From positions 434,001 through 498,000 of the forward strand of contig NZ_JAKFZN010000001.1 in the NCBI RefSeq assembly GCF_021654165.1: a DNA stretch of 64,000 bases, written 5' to 3'. This document shows, piece by piece, positions 1 to 9,602 of the stretch. Numbering within the stretch: the first letter of the stretch is position 1; every line of letters starts with the position of its first letter. The DNA is from Nereida sp. MMG025. GTDB taxonomy: Bacteria > Pseudomonadota > Alphaproteobacteria > Rhodobacterales > Rhodobacteraceae. The notes under the pieces are model-generated. The model did no database searches. It had not been told where the DNA came from and saw nothing but the letters and a program-made list of their open reading frames with translations. A program made the position numbers and the translations under genes.

Positions 1-567
1 CGCGCCTGTGCCATTGGCATTGAGCGTGGCAAAATTCTCGCCCTCTTTGGTGGGCGCCACCACGTCATTTTCAGCGGCCCACCCGCTGTCCATGATCATC
101 CAGTTGGCAATACTATCAGGGAAGATCGGATTTGGCGCCGTGGTCATGATATCAACGGTGAAGTCATCGACGACCTTAACCTGCGACACAGGGGCAAACC
201 AGCTGGCCGTGTCCGCGGTTTCAGAACTGGCGCGCTGATAGCTAAAAAGGACATCTTCGGCCGTAAACGCCTGCCCCCCGTGGAAGGTGACCCCTTCGCG
301 CAGTGTAAAGCGCCAGCCCTCGCCATCTCCGATGGGTTCCCAAGAGGTCGCAAGCGCCGGCTCAACCGCCATATCTTTGCCGCGCCGCACAAGCCCTTCG
401 TAAACATTGTTCAAAAAGCCAAGAACAGGGGCCGAATTGACGGCATGGGGGTCCATTGTCTGCGGATCGGTCGTGCCCGCCCACTTGAAGGTTTCGGCCT
501 GCACTGGCGCGGCCGTGCAAAGCGCGATCAGCGATGCAGCACTCAGGGATTTCATGGAATAACGCAT
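1..567 (-). CDS. ABC transporter substrate-binding protein, family 5 (partial)
   Basis: Periplasmic solute-binding protein of the oligopeptide/dipeptide ABC importer family (SBP_bac_5). Only the first 189 codons are here; the gene continues past the left edge. A Sec signal peptide ends near residue 24 (..APVQA). The mature start contains TDPQTMDPHAVNSAP, the typical opening of this family, where binding proteins begin with a sugar- or peptide-transporter-like DPHxxN segment, and later the family pattern LREGVTFHGGQAFTAEDV. ATG at 567 was chosen; an in-frame ATG at 555 gives a more conventional MKSLSAASL signal peptide and cannot be excluded. The permease and ATPase genes are not in the window, so the ligand (peptide, opine or sugar) cannot be named. 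Confidence 0.85.
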   Translation of the reverse strand, partial: MRYSMKSLSAASLIALCTAAPVQAETFKWAGTTDPQTMDPHAVNSAPVLGFLNNVYEGLVRRGKDMAVEPALATSWEPIGDGEGWRFTLREGVTFHGGQAFTAEDVLFSYQRASSETADTASWFAPVSQVKVVDDFTVDIMTTAPNPIFPDSIANWMIMDSGWAAENDVVAPTKEGENFATLNANGTGA

Positions 568-591
568 GTTTCAGGATCCTTTGATCTGTCG

Positions 592-606
592 GCGGGACTG
601 TCCCGC
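592..606. promoter_or_regulatory. Perfect 7-bp inverted repeat upstream of the ABC binding protein
   Basis: GCGGGAC-T-GTCCCGC lies 25 bp before the start of the minus-strand binding-protein gene. It is followed by no T-run in either direction, so an operator or a 5'UTR hairpin is more likely than a terminator. No regulator is assigned. Confidence 0.3.
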
Positions 607-848
607 ATGCAGGTGAGGTTAGCCTGTCTTTCGGCGTCTGCCACAAAAATGGCGATGCAACGCGCAGACAAATGTAAAAATGCTTGCGCTTATGGGGGGT
701 TTGGCTGTAGGTCGCGGCTCTGAGATATACCAATCCGATCAAACGGGGCTGGACAGTGCGGCGGGAATCCCTTAGCTGCGCCGCACACGCACCACAACAG
801 ACACCTAAGGGCACCAAATGGTCCCCTGCAAATACCTGAGGTTGAGAC

Positions 849-1058
849 ATGGCTGTCCCCCAGAATAAGATTTCAAAATCCCGTCGCAACAACCGTCGCG
901 CACATGACGCTTTGACGGCTGCGAATCCGAACGAATGTTCGAACTGTGGCGAACTCAAGCGCCCGCACCACGTTTGTGCAGCTTGCGGCCACTATGACGA
1001 CAAAGAAGTGGTTGCACTGGTCGACGAAGTTGAGTTGGATGAAGACGACGCGGCGTAA
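849..1058 (+). CDS. rpmF: 50S ribosomal protein L32
   Basis: Small ribosomal protein of the large subunit. The 69-residue length and the opening [20 protein letters not shown] are diagnostic. It is the zinc-binding (C+) form: Cys30, Cys33, Cys43 and Cys46 form CxxC-x9-CxxC. The acidic tail ([12 protein letters not shown]) is longer than in E. coli. It heads the rpmF-plsX-fabH-ihfA-merR cluster, with 34 bp to plsX, linking ribosome and membrane-lipid synthesis. The DUF177 (YceD) gene that often precedes rpmF is not next to it; the divergent neighbour is an ABC binding protein. Confidence 0.97.
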   Translation: MAVPQNKISKSRRNNRRAHDALTAANPNECSNCGELKRPHHVCAACGHYDDKEVVALVDEVELDEDDAA

Positions 1059-1092
1059 GCTGCTTCCAACAACCAACTTAATGTGAGGCGCA

Positions 1093-2214
1093 ATGCCAGC
1101 AGACCACCCGATAGATCACAGCGGTTTGGCCGCTAACCAAGTGACATCTGGGTCCGCAAAGCGCAGCACGACCATTGTATCGGTTGACGCCATGGGTGGC
1201 GATAACGGGCCCGCAACGGTTGTTGCGGGTCTTGCACGTTGCATGCACAAAGACCCTGACCTGCGGTATATCCTGCACGGGCCCGAGAACGTGTTGCGGC
1301 CCTTGGTGGAAAAGCGGAAACTGGGGGATGTGGTTGAAATCCGTCACGCCGAAGCCGTGGTTCAGATGACAGACAAGCCAAGCCACGTCATGCGGCACGG
1401 CAAAAACACCTCTATGTGGTCGACGATTGATGCGGTGCGCAATGGCGACGCGGACGTTGCGGTGTCTTGCGGCAACACAGGCGCGTTGATGGCCATATCG
1501 ATGATCCGCCTGCGCAAGGTTGAGGGCGTCAATCGCCCTGCCATTGCCTGCCTTTGGCCGTCGCGCAGCAAGGGCGGTTTTAACGTCATGTTGGATGTCG
1601 GCGCTGATATCCGCGCTGATGAGCATGATTTGCTGCAATACGCATTGATGGGCGCGTCTTACGCGCGCAACGGTCTGGGCCTTGCGCGGCCGCGCATCGG
1701 TCTTTTGAACGTCGGCACCGAAGAACACAAGGGCCGTGCAGAACTGAAGGTTGCCAACACACTGATCGGCCGCGCCGCGAAACGTGCCGATCTGGACTAT
1801 GTGGGATTCGTTGAGGGCGGTGATATTCCATCAGGCCGTGTGGACGTGATTGTCACCGACGGGTTTACTGGCAATGTCGCACTCAAAACAGGGGAAGGCA
1901 CCGCAAGCCTGATCCGCGATTTTCTGAAAGAAGCGTTCAAACATACCCCCCTGTCGCGTCTAGCCGCTCTTTTGGCCCTCACATCTCTGCGCCGTTTGAC
2001 CAAACGGATTGACCCGCGCCGCGTAAATGGCGGTGTCTTTCTTGGTCTGAACGGCACGGTCGTGAAGTCGCATGGCGGTGCAGACGCCCTTGGCATAGCC
2101 TCGGCCGTACATCTGGCCAGCACTTTGGCAGAATCGGGCTTTACCGAACGGCTGGCCGCACGAATTGCCAGCGCCAATGAATTGATCGCTGATATGGACA
2201 AAGAGGACACCTGA
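1093..2214 (+). CDS. plsX: Phosphate acyltransferase PlsX
   Basis: Converts acyl-ACP and phosphate into acyl-phosphate, the acyl donor for PlsY in phospholipid synthesis; acts as a peripheral membrane enzyme. The motif VSVDAMGGDNGP near residues 29-40 and the later VTDGFTGNVALKTGEG are family signatures. The 373-residue length is slightly above usual because of about 25 residues ahead of the conserved core; ATG 1093 is kept because GAGG stands 7 bases upstream. It ends 5 bp before fabH, so the two genes are surely cotranscribed. Confidence 0.96.
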   Translation: MPADHPIDHSGLAANQVTSGSAKRSTTIVSVDAMGGDNGPATVVAGLARCMHKDPDLRYILHGPENVLRPLVEKRKLGDVVEIRHAEAVVQMTDKPSHVMRHGKNTSMWSTIDAVRNGDADVAVSCGNTGALMAISMIRLRKVEGVNRPAIACLWPSRSKGGFNVMLDVGADIRADEHDLLQYALMGASYARNGLGLARPRIGLLNVGTEEHKGRAELKVANTLIGRAAKRADLDYVGFVEGGDIPSGRVDVIVTDGFTGNVALKTGEGTASLIRDFLKEAFKHTPLSRLAALLALTSLRRLTKRIDPRRVNGGVFLGLNGTVVKSHGGADALGIASAVHLASTLAESGFTERLAARIASANELIADMDKEDT

Positions 2215-2219
2215 CCCCC

Positions 2220-3191
2220 ATGACCACCCGTGCGATCATAAAAGGCGTTGGCCACTATCTTCCTGCCCGTGTCGTTCCAAACAGCGAATTCGAAGCCACA
2301 CTTGAGACCACAGATGAATGGATCAAGGCGCGTTCGGGCATCGAGCGGCGCCATTTTGCAGCCGACGGCGAAACCACCAGCCAGATGGCCGCCCATGCTG
2401 CACGCAAAGCGCTGGATATGGCAGGTGTGGATGCCGCGCAGGTTGATGCCATTGTCCTTGCCACGTCTACCCCCGATCTGACCTTCCCGTCTGCGGCGAC
2501 GATGGTTCAGGCCGAATTGGGCATGAAAAACGGCTTTGCCTTTGATGTTCAGGCGGTCTGTGCGGGATTTGTCTATGCGCTGGCCAATGCCAATGCACTG
2601 ATCGTGTCGCAGCAGGCCAAACGCGTTTTGGTGATCGGCGCGGAAACATTCAGCCGCATCATGGATTGGACGGACCGCGGCACGTGCGTGCTTTTCGGTG
2701 ATGGTGCTGGTGCGGTTTTGCTGGAAGCAGGCACAGGGGATGGCACAAAAGCCGACCGCGGCATCCTGGCCACGGACCTCAATAGTGACGGCACCTACAA
2801 AGACCTGCTCTATGTGGATGGCGGCGTAAACGACCAAAACAGCGGTAAATTGCGCATGGAAGGCAAAGAGGTTTTCCGCCACGCCGTTGAAAAACTGGCC
2901 GCCACAGCGCATAAAGCCATGGAAAAAGCAGGCGTCGAGACACGCGATGTTGACTGGGTCGTGCCCCATCAGGCGAACCTTCGGATCATTAAGGCAACCG
3001 CCACCAAAATGGGGCTTCCGCTGGAAAACGTTGTTGTTACGGTGCAAGATCACGGCAACACCTCTGCCGCGTCCATCCCACTTGCCCTGTCGGTTGGTGT
3101 TGAACGCGGACAGATCAAACAGGGCGATATGGTGGTAACCGAAGCCATCGGCGGCGGCCTTGCTTGGGGATCGGTGGTTCTGCGCTGGTAA
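2220..3191 (+). CDS. fabH: Beta-ketoacyl-ACP synthase III
   Basis: Starts fatty-acid synthesis by condensing acetyl-CoA with malonyl-ACP. All three catalytic residues are visible: Cys114 in QAVCAGF, His in VPHQANLRI and Asn in DHGNTSAAS. The 323-residue length is standard. The gene follows plsX by 5 bp. A 114-bp gap then separates it from ihfA, suggesting a possible extra promoter for the regulators downstream. Confidence 0.97.
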   Translation: MTTRAIIKGVGHYLPARVVPNSEFEATLETTDEWIKARSGIERRHFAADGETTSQMAAHAARKALDMAGVDAAQVDAIVLATSTPDLTFPSAATMVQAELGMKNGFAFDVQAVCAGFVYALANANALIVSQQAKRVLVIGAETFSRIMDWTDRGTCVLFGDGAGAVLLEAGTGDGTKADRGILATDLNSDGTYKDLLYVDGGVNDQNSGKLRMEGKEVFRHAVEKLAATAHKAMEKAGVETRDVDWVVPHQANLRIIKATATKMGLPLENVVVTVQDHGNTSAASIPLALSVGVERGQIKQGDMVVTEAIGGGLAWGSVVLRW

Positions 3192-3305
3192 GACAGCCCC
3201 CCACGTCGCGGATTTCCGCACCTTAGCTGCGTTCTTTAAGCCGTTGTTATTGACTCATTATTCTGCGCAGGCCACACTCCCTCAACTGATCGAGGGAGAA
3301 AACAA

Positions 3306-3608
3306 ATGGCCGAAAAAACTCTGACGCGCATGGATTTATCCGAAGCTGTATTTCGCGAGGTCGGCCTATCTCGCAACGAAAGTGCCTCTCTGGTTGAATC
3401 CGTCCTTGATCATTTGTCGGATGCCCTTGTGCGCGGTGAACAGGTCAAAATCTCGTCTTTCGGCACATTCAGCGTCCGCGACAAAGCAGCCCGCGTCGGG
3501 CGCAACCCAAAGACAGGCGAAAGCGCCCCGATCCCGCCGCGCCGTGTTTTGACGTTCCGCCCCTCGCATTTGATGAAAGAGCGCGTGGCCTCAGGCAACA
3601 AGCGATAG
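3306..3608 (+). CDS. ihfA: Integration host factor subunit alpha
   Basis: DNA-bending nucleoid protein that pairs with IHF-beta. The 100-residue sequence carries the HU/IHF signature: [11 protein letters not shown] in the body and the beta-arm GRNPKTGE followed by the proline-tipped IPPRRVLTF. The opening [13 protein letters not shown] distinguishes the alpha subunit from beta and from HU. A GAGGGAG sequence precedes ATG 3306. The upstream gap contains TTGACT at 3250 as a possible -35 element, but no good -10 follows. The MerR gene starts 22 bp after its stop. Confidence 0.95.
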   Translation: MAEKTLTRMDLSEAVFREVGLSRNESASLVESVLDHLSDALVRGEQVKISSFGTFSVRDKAARVGRNPKTGESAPIPPRRVLTFRPSHLMKERVASGNKR

Positions 3609-3630
3609 GCAAAAGCGGTAAGGACGGCCC

Positions 3631-4350
<720 letters not shown>

Positions 4351-4446
4351 CGTGCGAACCGACGTGTATCTGTCTCGCCCTCACTTTCAATTTACCGCAA
4401 AACACGCTTGTGCTGTGATCCGCTTTGCGATTAAAGACACCACAAG

Positions 4447-4523
4447 CGGGCTATGGCGCAGCCTGGTAGCGCGTCCGTCTGGGGGACGGAAGGTCGCAGG
4501 TTCGAGTCCTGCTAGCCCGACCA
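4447..4523 (+). tRNA. tRNA-Pro (anticodon GGG)
   Basis: 77 nt including encoded CCA. Acceptor CGGGCTA pairs perfectly with TAGCCCG; D arm GCGC..GCGC; anticodon arm TCCGT-CTGGGGG-ACGGA puts GGG at 34-36; T arm GCAGG-TTCGAGT-CCTGC. A T6 run follows directly. Confidence 0.96.
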
Positions 4524-4536
4524 TTTTTTACCGCTT

Positions 4537-4570
4537 AAAACGCCTTTGCGAGATATCGCAGGGGCGTTTT
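4537..4570 (+). terminator. Hairpin terminator after tRNA-Pro
   Basis: AAAACGCC (4537-4544) pairs with GGCGTTTT (4563-4570), with an inner TTGCG/CGCAG extension; the stem ends in T4. It separates the tRNA from the dCTP deaminase gene, whose start is 21 bp beyond. Confidence 0.65.
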
Positions 4571-4590
4571 GCATATAAGGATCGCTGCTG

Positions 4591-5676
4591 ATGGGTGTTT
4601 TGCCTTGCCAAGAGATTGAAACGCTCATCGCGGATGGCCAGCTGACGGGCAATCCCGCGATCACGCCTGAACAAATCCAACCTGCCAGCCTGGATTTACG
4701 CCTCGGCAGCGTTGCATACCGCGTGCGTGCATCCTTCCTGGCAGGGACCGGACGCAGCGTTGCGGACCGCCTCGAAGAATTTGAAATGCACCGCATTGAT
4801 CTGTCAGATGGTGCCGTTCTGGAAAAAGGCGCGGTCTATGTGGTCCCTTTGATGGAATCGCTTGATTTGCCGGACACGATCAACGCTGTGGCAAATGCAA
4901 AGTCCTCCACAGGCCGTCTCGATCTGTTGACGCGCACCATCACCGATGGCGGCACGGAATTTGATCGCATTCCGCGGGGCTACACAGGGCCGCTATATGC
5001 AGAAATCTGCCCACGCTCTTTTTCGGTGCTCGTCCGTCCGGGCCAACGCCTGAACCAGATCCGCTTTCGCAAGGGTCAGGCCATCCTCAGTGATCCCGAA
5101 CTCAAAAAACTCCACGCCGAAGACCCTTTGGTCAACGGCCCCGCACATATCGACAATGGCTTGGGCTTTTCAGTCGACCTGACCCCGTCAAATGACAGCG
5201 CAGCATCAGGACTTGTCGGGTTTCGTGCCAAGCCCCACACAGGTGTGATCGATCTGGACAGGATCGCCCACTACGATCCAGCCGAGTATTGGGAACCAAT
5301 CTACACTCACGACAAACGGATCATCCTCGATCCTGGGGCGTTCTACATCCTCGTCAGTCAGGAAGCTGTCACCATCCCCCCTGATTGCGCCGCAGAAATG
5401 GCCCCCTATCTGGCCATGGTTGGTGAGTTTCGGGTCCATTACGCAGGCTTCTTTGACCCAGGCTTCGGTCATGCGCGCGCAGGCGGGCAAGGGTCGCGCG
5501 GGGTATTGGAAGTCCGCTGTCACGAAGCCCCATTTGTGCTGGAACACGGCCAAATCGTGGGGCGTCTGGTCTATGAACGTATGTCAGACGTGCCCACACA
5601 GCTCTATGGGGCTGGAATTGCCAGCAACTATCAAGGCCAGGGCCTTAAACTGTCCAAACACTTCAAGGCCCTCTAG
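4591..5676 (+). CDS. dcd: 2'-deoxycytidine 5'-triphosphate deaminase, two-domain form
   Basis: Makes dUTP from dCTP for thymidylate synthesis. At 361 residues it is about twice the length of the E. coli enzyme: the long alphaproteobacterial form with two dUTPase-like folds. The first half has PASLDLRLGSVAYRV, ANAKSSTGRLDL and the phosphate/uracil-pocket stretch TDGGTEFDRIPRGYTGPLY; the second half repeats the fold (IDLDRIAHYDPAEYWEP onward; HYAGFFDPGFGH). Its start is only 21 bp after the preceding terminator, so the promoter must lie in or before that hairpin, or it may be read together with the tRNA. It converges on the 65-aa gene. Confidence 0.93.
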   Translation: MGVLPCQEIETLIADGQLTGNPAITPEQIQPASLDLRLGSVAYRVRASFLAGTGRSVADRLEEFEMHRIDLSDGAVLEKGAVYVVPLMESLDLPDTINAVANAKSSTGRLDLLTRTITDGGTEFDRIPRGYTGPLYAEICPRSFSVLVRPGQRLNQIRFRKGQAILSDPELKKLHAEDPLVNGPAHIDNGLGFSVDLTPSNDSAASGLVGFRAKPHTGVIDLDRIAHYDPAEYWEPIYTHDKRIILDPGAFYILVSQEAVTIPPDCAAEMAPYLAMVGEFRVHYAGFFDPGFGHARAGGQGSRGVLEVRCHEAPFVLEHGQIVGRLVYERMSDVPTQLYGAGIASNYQGQGLKLSKHFKAL

Positions 5677-5706
5677 CTTTCATTGTTGCCGAAAATACCT
5701 CAGAGC

Positions 5707-5779
5707 GCGAGACAGCGTCTCGCACCCTTATCGTGGCTGAAAAGCCGCGATAATTAGCATCAATGGCGGGCTTGCCCGC
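5707..5779. other. Three successive hairpins in the dcd / 65-aa convergent gap
   Basis: 5707-5723: GCGAGAC-AGC-GTCTCGC. 5728-5753: an 11-bp stem (one G-T wobble) closed by a GAAA tetraloop. 5766-5779: GCGGGC-TT-GCCCGC. None is followed by a clear T-run. They may act as transcription barriers between two converging genes or stabilise 3' ends. Confidence 0.5.
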
Positions 5780-5788
5780 ACATTCCGA

Positions 5789-5986
5789 TCAGAACTTACG
5801 GGTCACACGCGCAGCTTTGCGCGCTTTTTTGGCGGCTTGCTTGGCCGCGGCAGTTTGATCGGGGGCGTGATCCGCGCCCTGCCCGTTTTGTCCGCGGTTG
5901 GCCATTGCGCCCATCCCTGCGTTGATCCCCTTGTTTACCACTTTGCGTAGCAACATCCGTGTGATCATGTTGATGATCTGGTTCAT
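5789..5986 (-). CDS. Conserved small basic protein, 65 aa
   Basis: Function unknown. The first ~30 residues form one amphipathic or weakly hydrophobic segment (MNQIINMITRMLLRKVVNKG), followed by a Gly/Asn-rich stretch and a Lys/Ala/Arg tail (KQAAKKARKAARVTRKF). GGAG precedes ATG 5986. It lies 63 bp after scpB on the same strand, so it probably ends the argS-side operon. The strongly basic tail would suit nucleic-acid or membrane-surface binding, but this is inference. I recognise it only as a family-restricted hypothetical protein. Confidence 0.75.
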   Translation of the reverse strand: MNQIINMITRMLLRKVVNKGINAGMGAMANRGQNGQGADHAPDQTAAAKQAAKKARKAARVTRKF

Positions 5987-6049
5987 CTATTCGCTCCAAA
6001 AACTGCCATTACCGTTTTATATAGGGTAAAATGGGCAGAATTTCGACCA

Positions 6050-6724
6050 TCAGTCCTCAAAGAGTTCCGATTGCCCCTCTTGGGCTTCCATTTCGTCTGG
6101 ATCGTTTTCACCATCGCCACCAATCGGCATCTCGCCCATCGGCGCGCGATTGTCCAACAGTCCAGCCGAACGCAGCTCTTTCAAACCAGGCAAGTCGCGT
6201 GCCGTTTCCAGACCGAAATGATCCAAAAATTCCTGGGTGACCACAAAGGTAACGGGACGGCCCGGTGTCATACGCCGCCGCCCAAATCTGATCCACTCCA
6301 TTTCCAGCAACTGGTCAACGGTGCCGCGGCTTACTGCGACGCCACGGATTTCCTCAATCTCGGCACGGGTCACAGGTTGATGATAGGCGATGATCGCCAA
6401 TGTCTCAACGGCAGCGCGGCTTAGTTTTCGCACCTCAACCGTCTCTTTTTGCATCAAGAACCCCAAATCACCCGCAGTGCGCATGGCCCAGGCATCGCCA
6501 ACTTTCACAAGGTTCACACCGCGCCCGTCATACCGTTTGCGCAGGTGAACCAACGCCTCTGCCACGTCACAGCCAAGCGGCATACGCCCTTCGATCTCCT
6601 TGACGGTGACGGGGTCCGCACTGGCAAACAAGATCGCTTCTACCATGCGTTCCTGCTCGCCCATGGGCGGGGCCTCAAACAGGCTTTCAGCTTCACCTTC
6701 AATGTCTTGTGGGTCGTCGTTCAT
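6050..6724 (-). CDS. scpB: Segregation and condensation protein B
   Basis: Winged-helix subunit of the SMC-ScpAB complex for chromosome segregation. Two winged-helix domains are recognisable: EQERMVEAILFASADPVTVKEIE near residues 23-45, and LSRAAVETLAIIAYHQPVTRAEIEEIRGV followed by RGTVDQLLEMEWIRFGRR, a ScpB hallmark. The acidic tail is typical. Its ATG abuts the scpA stop codon (TAG-ATG) with no gap, giving tight translational coupling of the two subunits. Confidence 0.95.
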   Translation of the reverse strand: MNDDPQDIEGEAESLFEAPPMGEQERMVEAILFASADPVTVKEIEGRMPLGCDVAEALVHLRKRYDGRGVNLVKVGDAWAMRTAGDLGFLMQKETVEVRKLSRAAVETLAIIAYHQPVTRAEIEEIRGVAVSRGTVDQLLEMEWIRFGRRRMTPGRPVTFVVTQEFLDHFGLETARDLPGLKELRSAGLLDNRAPMGEMPIGGDGENDPDEMEAQEGQSELFED

Positions 6725-7525
6725 CTATCCATCGTCTCGCTTTTTGATCTGGATGGGCGCAAATATCTCGCCTTGCCTGATCGAAATTTTACCCGCCTTC
6801 GCCAATTCCAACGAAGCCGCAAAATTTGCCGCTGTCGCCGATCTGCGTTTCTTGGGATCCAGTTCCCACCCTTCTGGCAAATAACTGGTCAGGTCGGTCC
6901 ATTCGCCTGCGTAGCCAATCAAACTGCGCATGCGTTCCAACGCTTGCTCCAACGTCATCACCGCTTCGCGGTCCATCACGAAGGGCCGGAATTCATCTTT
7001 GGTTTTGATCCGCGCATAGCCCTGCATCAGATCCATCAACGTGGCGGTATATGTGATCTTGCGCACGCGGGCCACGTCCTCGGGGAGACCACGCACAAAA
7101 AAGTCGCGTCCCTTTTGATCGCGCGCCATGAGTTTGGCCGCAGCGTCCCGCATGGCGGCCAAACGCTCCAGTTGAAACGCCAGATGCGCGGCAAGTTCTT
7201 CGCCAGATGGTCCCTCTTCGGCCGGATCGGGCGGCAACAGAAGGCGGGATTTCAGAAACGCCAGCCACGCCGCCATCACCAAATAATCCGCCGCCAATTC
7301 CAGCCTAAGCGCTTTCGCCTTTTCGATAAACGCCAGATATTGTTCGGCCAATTGCAGAACACTGATTTTGCGCAAATCCACCTTTTGGGTGCGCGACAGC
7401 GTCAACAGCAGATCAAGAGGCCCTTCAAACCCGTCAACATCGATGATCAGCGCCTCGGCCGCCAGCCGTTCGGCCACGGCGTCCGTGTCGAATTTCGGGT
7501 CCTCAGAGGTGAGATCGGCAGACAT
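6725..7525 (-). CDS. scpA: Segregation and condensation protein A
   Basis: Kleisin subunit that bridges the SMC heads. The N-terminal kleisin core reads VDGFEGPLDLLLTLSRTQKVDLRKI near residues 30-55, the standard ScpA signature; LAADYLVMAAWLAFLKSRLLLP follows. The C-terminal winged helix (NFAASLELAKAGKISIRQGEIFAPI) binds SMC. Length 266 residues is normal. It sits 16 bp after nagZ and directly abuts scpB. Confidence 0.95.
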   Translation of the reverse strand: MSADLTSEDPKFDTDAVAERLAAEALIIDVDGFEGPLDLLLTLSRTQKVDLRKISVLQLAEQYLAFIEKAKALRLELAADYLVMAAWLAFLKSRLLLPPDPAEEGPSGEELAAHLAFQLERLAAMRDAAAKLMARDQKGRDFFVRGLPEDVARVRKITYTATLMDLMQGYARIKTKDEFRPFVMDREAVMTLEQALERMRSLIGYAGEWTDLTSYLPEGWELDPKKRRSATAANFAASLELAKAGKISIRQGEIFAPIQIKKRDDG

Positions 7526-7541
7526 GAAAGCAGCTGTGCCC

Positions 7542-8540
7542 TTACGCGGTCAGAAGTTCCTCAAATTCCGCTTCCAGAGCCGCAATGTCAACGCTTTGCG
7601 CAGGTGTCCGCATCGCCAGCGCCGCTTTTGCCCGCAAAGCGCTGGTCAGGCTCATCTGTCCCGCTGCGTCAGCCACGGCGTGCATTTCATCCAAAACGCC
7701 GTTGCAATGCAAGACGACGTCGCAACCTGCCCTGATCGCGGCGGCAGATCGTTCGGCCACGGTGCCCGACAAAGCCTGCATGCTGATATCGTCTGTCATC
7801 AATAGACCACCAAAGCCAATTTCCTCGCGGATCAATTGTTGCATGATCATAGATGTGGTGGCGGGCTTGCTGTCGAAGGCTTCAAACACAATATGCGCGG
7901 TCATTGCCATCGGCAGATCATTGAGCGCGCGAAAAGCCGCAAAATCCGTGGCCCGCAAACTGCGCGCAGTCGCCGAAACCCGTGGCAAGTCCTTGTGGCT
8001 GTCCACTGTCGCCCGTCCGTGGCCCGGCATGTGCTTTAACACAGGCAGGACGCCGCCATCCAGCAACCCGCGGCTGGCCGCTTGCGCAGCACCGACCACA
8101 ATCGCCGTATCATCGCCATAGCACCGGTTTTGCAAAAACGGGTGCGTTTCGGATGTCGCCACATCCGCCATGGGCGCGCAGTTGCTATCAATCCCCACGC
8201 CCAGAAGTTCCGCTGCAATGATACGATACCGCAAATACATTGCACGGGCCGCATGTGCAGGCCCCGCCGCACGCATCTGATCCAGTGGTGGCATCCATTC
8301 GCGCCAGTGCGGCGCGCGCATGCGTTGGACGCGCCCGCCTTCTTGATCAATGGTGATCATTGCATTGCGCCCGACAGCTTCACGCAGCTGTCCTGTCAGC
8401 CGTTTCAACTGCTCTGGGTCCGCAATGTTACGAGCGAATAAGATAAAGCCCCAAGGATCGGCCGCGCGGAAAAATGCGCGTTCATCAGGGGTCAGGCTTT
8501 GCCCTACACAGCCTAGGATATAGGCGCCCCGTTGCGCCAC
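7542..8540 (-). CDS. nagZ: Beta-N-acetylhexosaminidase (glycoside hydrolase 3)
   Basis: Cytoplasmic muropeptide-recycling enzyme that removes N-acetylglucosamine from anhydromuropeptides. The GH3 NagZ signature KHMPGHGRATVDSHKDLP is complete, carrying the flexible-loop Asp/His pair, and MTDDISMQAL supplies the nucleophile Asp. Length 332 residues fits single-domain NagZ. Its start codon immediately follows the stop of the SPOR gene, placing two peptidoglycan-related proteins in one transcript with scpAB. Confidence 0.95.
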   Translation of the reverse strand: MAQRGAYILGCVGQSLTPDERAFFRAADPWGFILFARNIADPEQLKRLTGQLREAVGRNAMITIDQEGGRVQRMRAPHWREWMPPLDQMRAAGPAHAARAMYLRYRIIAAELLGVGIDSNCAPMADVATSETHPFLQNRCYGDDTAIVVGAAQAASRGLLDGGVLPVLKHMPGHGRATVDSHKDLPRVSATARSLRATDFAAFRALNDLPMAMTAHIVFEAFDSKPATTSMIMQQLIREEIGFGGLLMTDDISMQALSGTVAERSAAAIRAGCDVVLHCNGVLDEMHAVADAAGQMSLTSALRAKAALAMRTPAQSVDIAALEAEFEELLTA

Positions 8541-9503
8541 TTATCGGGTCACAACAGGAATACAGGCTGCATTTTCGGCCACCAGAGCCGTACAAAACCG
8601 TCGCGCATCTGCCAGATCTTCAAATCCTACGGCCCGTAAGCGGTAAAAAATCTTGCCGCCACTTTCGGCGCGCTGGACCACGCGCTTTTTGGTAGCAAGA
8701 TATCCATCGAATTGTTTGGCAAGCTTGCGCCACTCGGCGCGGGCAACATCTGGACTATCGAAGGCGCCAAGCTGGACAAGGCGCGTTCCGGCGGGAATGC
8801 TTTCCGGTGCAATTTCCGCCCCTGTTACAACACTGTTGGGCTGCGAGGCCGGTGCACTTGCAGGAATAACGGCCGGACGCGTTTTGGGACGCAGCGACGT
8901 TCCAAGCCCGCCTGTGACGACCGCAGGCGTCGTGGCGGTCAGTGCGGGCGTGCTGGCCCCGATTGCCGCGACCAGCTCTTCTAGCGCCGCTTGTGTTGCG
9001 GGCGCATTGGGTGTGGCGGATACGTCTTGCACATTTTCAACATTCAACTGAGCATTTTGGCCAGAAACTTCGATGGGGACTTCTTCATTTACAATATTTT
9101 CACCTGATACAGGTAGAACGACACCAACGGCGTCATCGGCCTCAATATCCACCGGCGCAGGGGCCAGGACAAGTTGATCGGGTGGCGGCGCCGAGGTGCC
9201 AAGAGCGGCCACTTCATTGACGGCAAGCCCTTGATGCCGCGCTTCGCGGCCACCTGGATTGTCGGGTTGTACGCGCATGGGTCCATCAATCGCGGCAACG
9301 ACCGGCACGCCGCTGACATCGCGCACCATCAGTTTGTAGCCCCAGACGCCCACGCCAATGATCAGTGCGACCGAAGTTACCGCCCCTGCCCAGTTTACAA
9401 ATGTTGTGGCTTTGCGCCCTACGTTTCGGGAAAACGGCATACCCTGTTCACCACCCGCATGGGGGTGCGCTGCGCCGCTGTCACGGTCGAAATCGCTATA
9501 CAT
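8541..9503 (-). CDS. SPOR-domain membrane protein
   Basis: Probable cell-division or peptidoglycan-binding protein. A short cytoplasmic start is followed by one transmembrane helix (about residues 38-57, VNWAGAVTSVALIIGVGVWGY), a long Pro/Ala/Thr-rich periplasmic linker and a C-terminal SPOR domain (about 240-318: TRLVQLGAFDSPDVARAEW... FYRLRAVGFEDLADARRFC). SPOR domains bind glycan strands lacking peptide stems at the septum. It lies between argS and nagZ, its common place in alphaproteobacteria. Confidence 0.93.
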   Translation of the reverse strand: MYSDFDRDSGAAHPHAGGEQGMPFSRNVGRKATTFVNWAGAVTSVALIIGVGVWGYKLMVRDVSGVPVVAAIDGPMRVQPDNPGGREARHQGLAVNEVAALGTSAPPPDQLVLAPAPVDIEADDAVGVVLPVSGENIVNEEVPIEVSGQNAQLNVENVQDVSATPNAPATQAALEELVAAIGASTPALTATTPAVVTGGLGTSLRPKTRPAVIPASAPASQPNSVVTGAEIAPESIPAGTRLVQLGAFDSPDVARAEWRKLAKQFDGYLATKKRVVQRAESGGKIFYRLRAVGFEDLADARRFCTALVAENAACIPVVTR

Positions 9504-9602
9504 CTCGCCTCACTGCCCGCTGGTCGCATCATGTTTGACGCGCCTTCAGGTCTCTTTTGCTGCCTCAATACCCCTTTGGTGCGGCAGGTGCGGCTTGTTA
9601 GA

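Noticed and set aside
1797-3221. 474-aa minus-strand frame
   Set aside because: Antisense of plsX and fabH.
4352-4591. 79-aa open frame across tRNA-Pro(GGG)
   Set aside because: Most of it is the sense translation of the tRNA gene (SGLWRSLVARPSGGRKVAGSS), a known false-ORF pattern.
6449-7735. 428-aa plus-strand frame
   Set aside because: Antisense shadow of scpB-scpA-nagZ.
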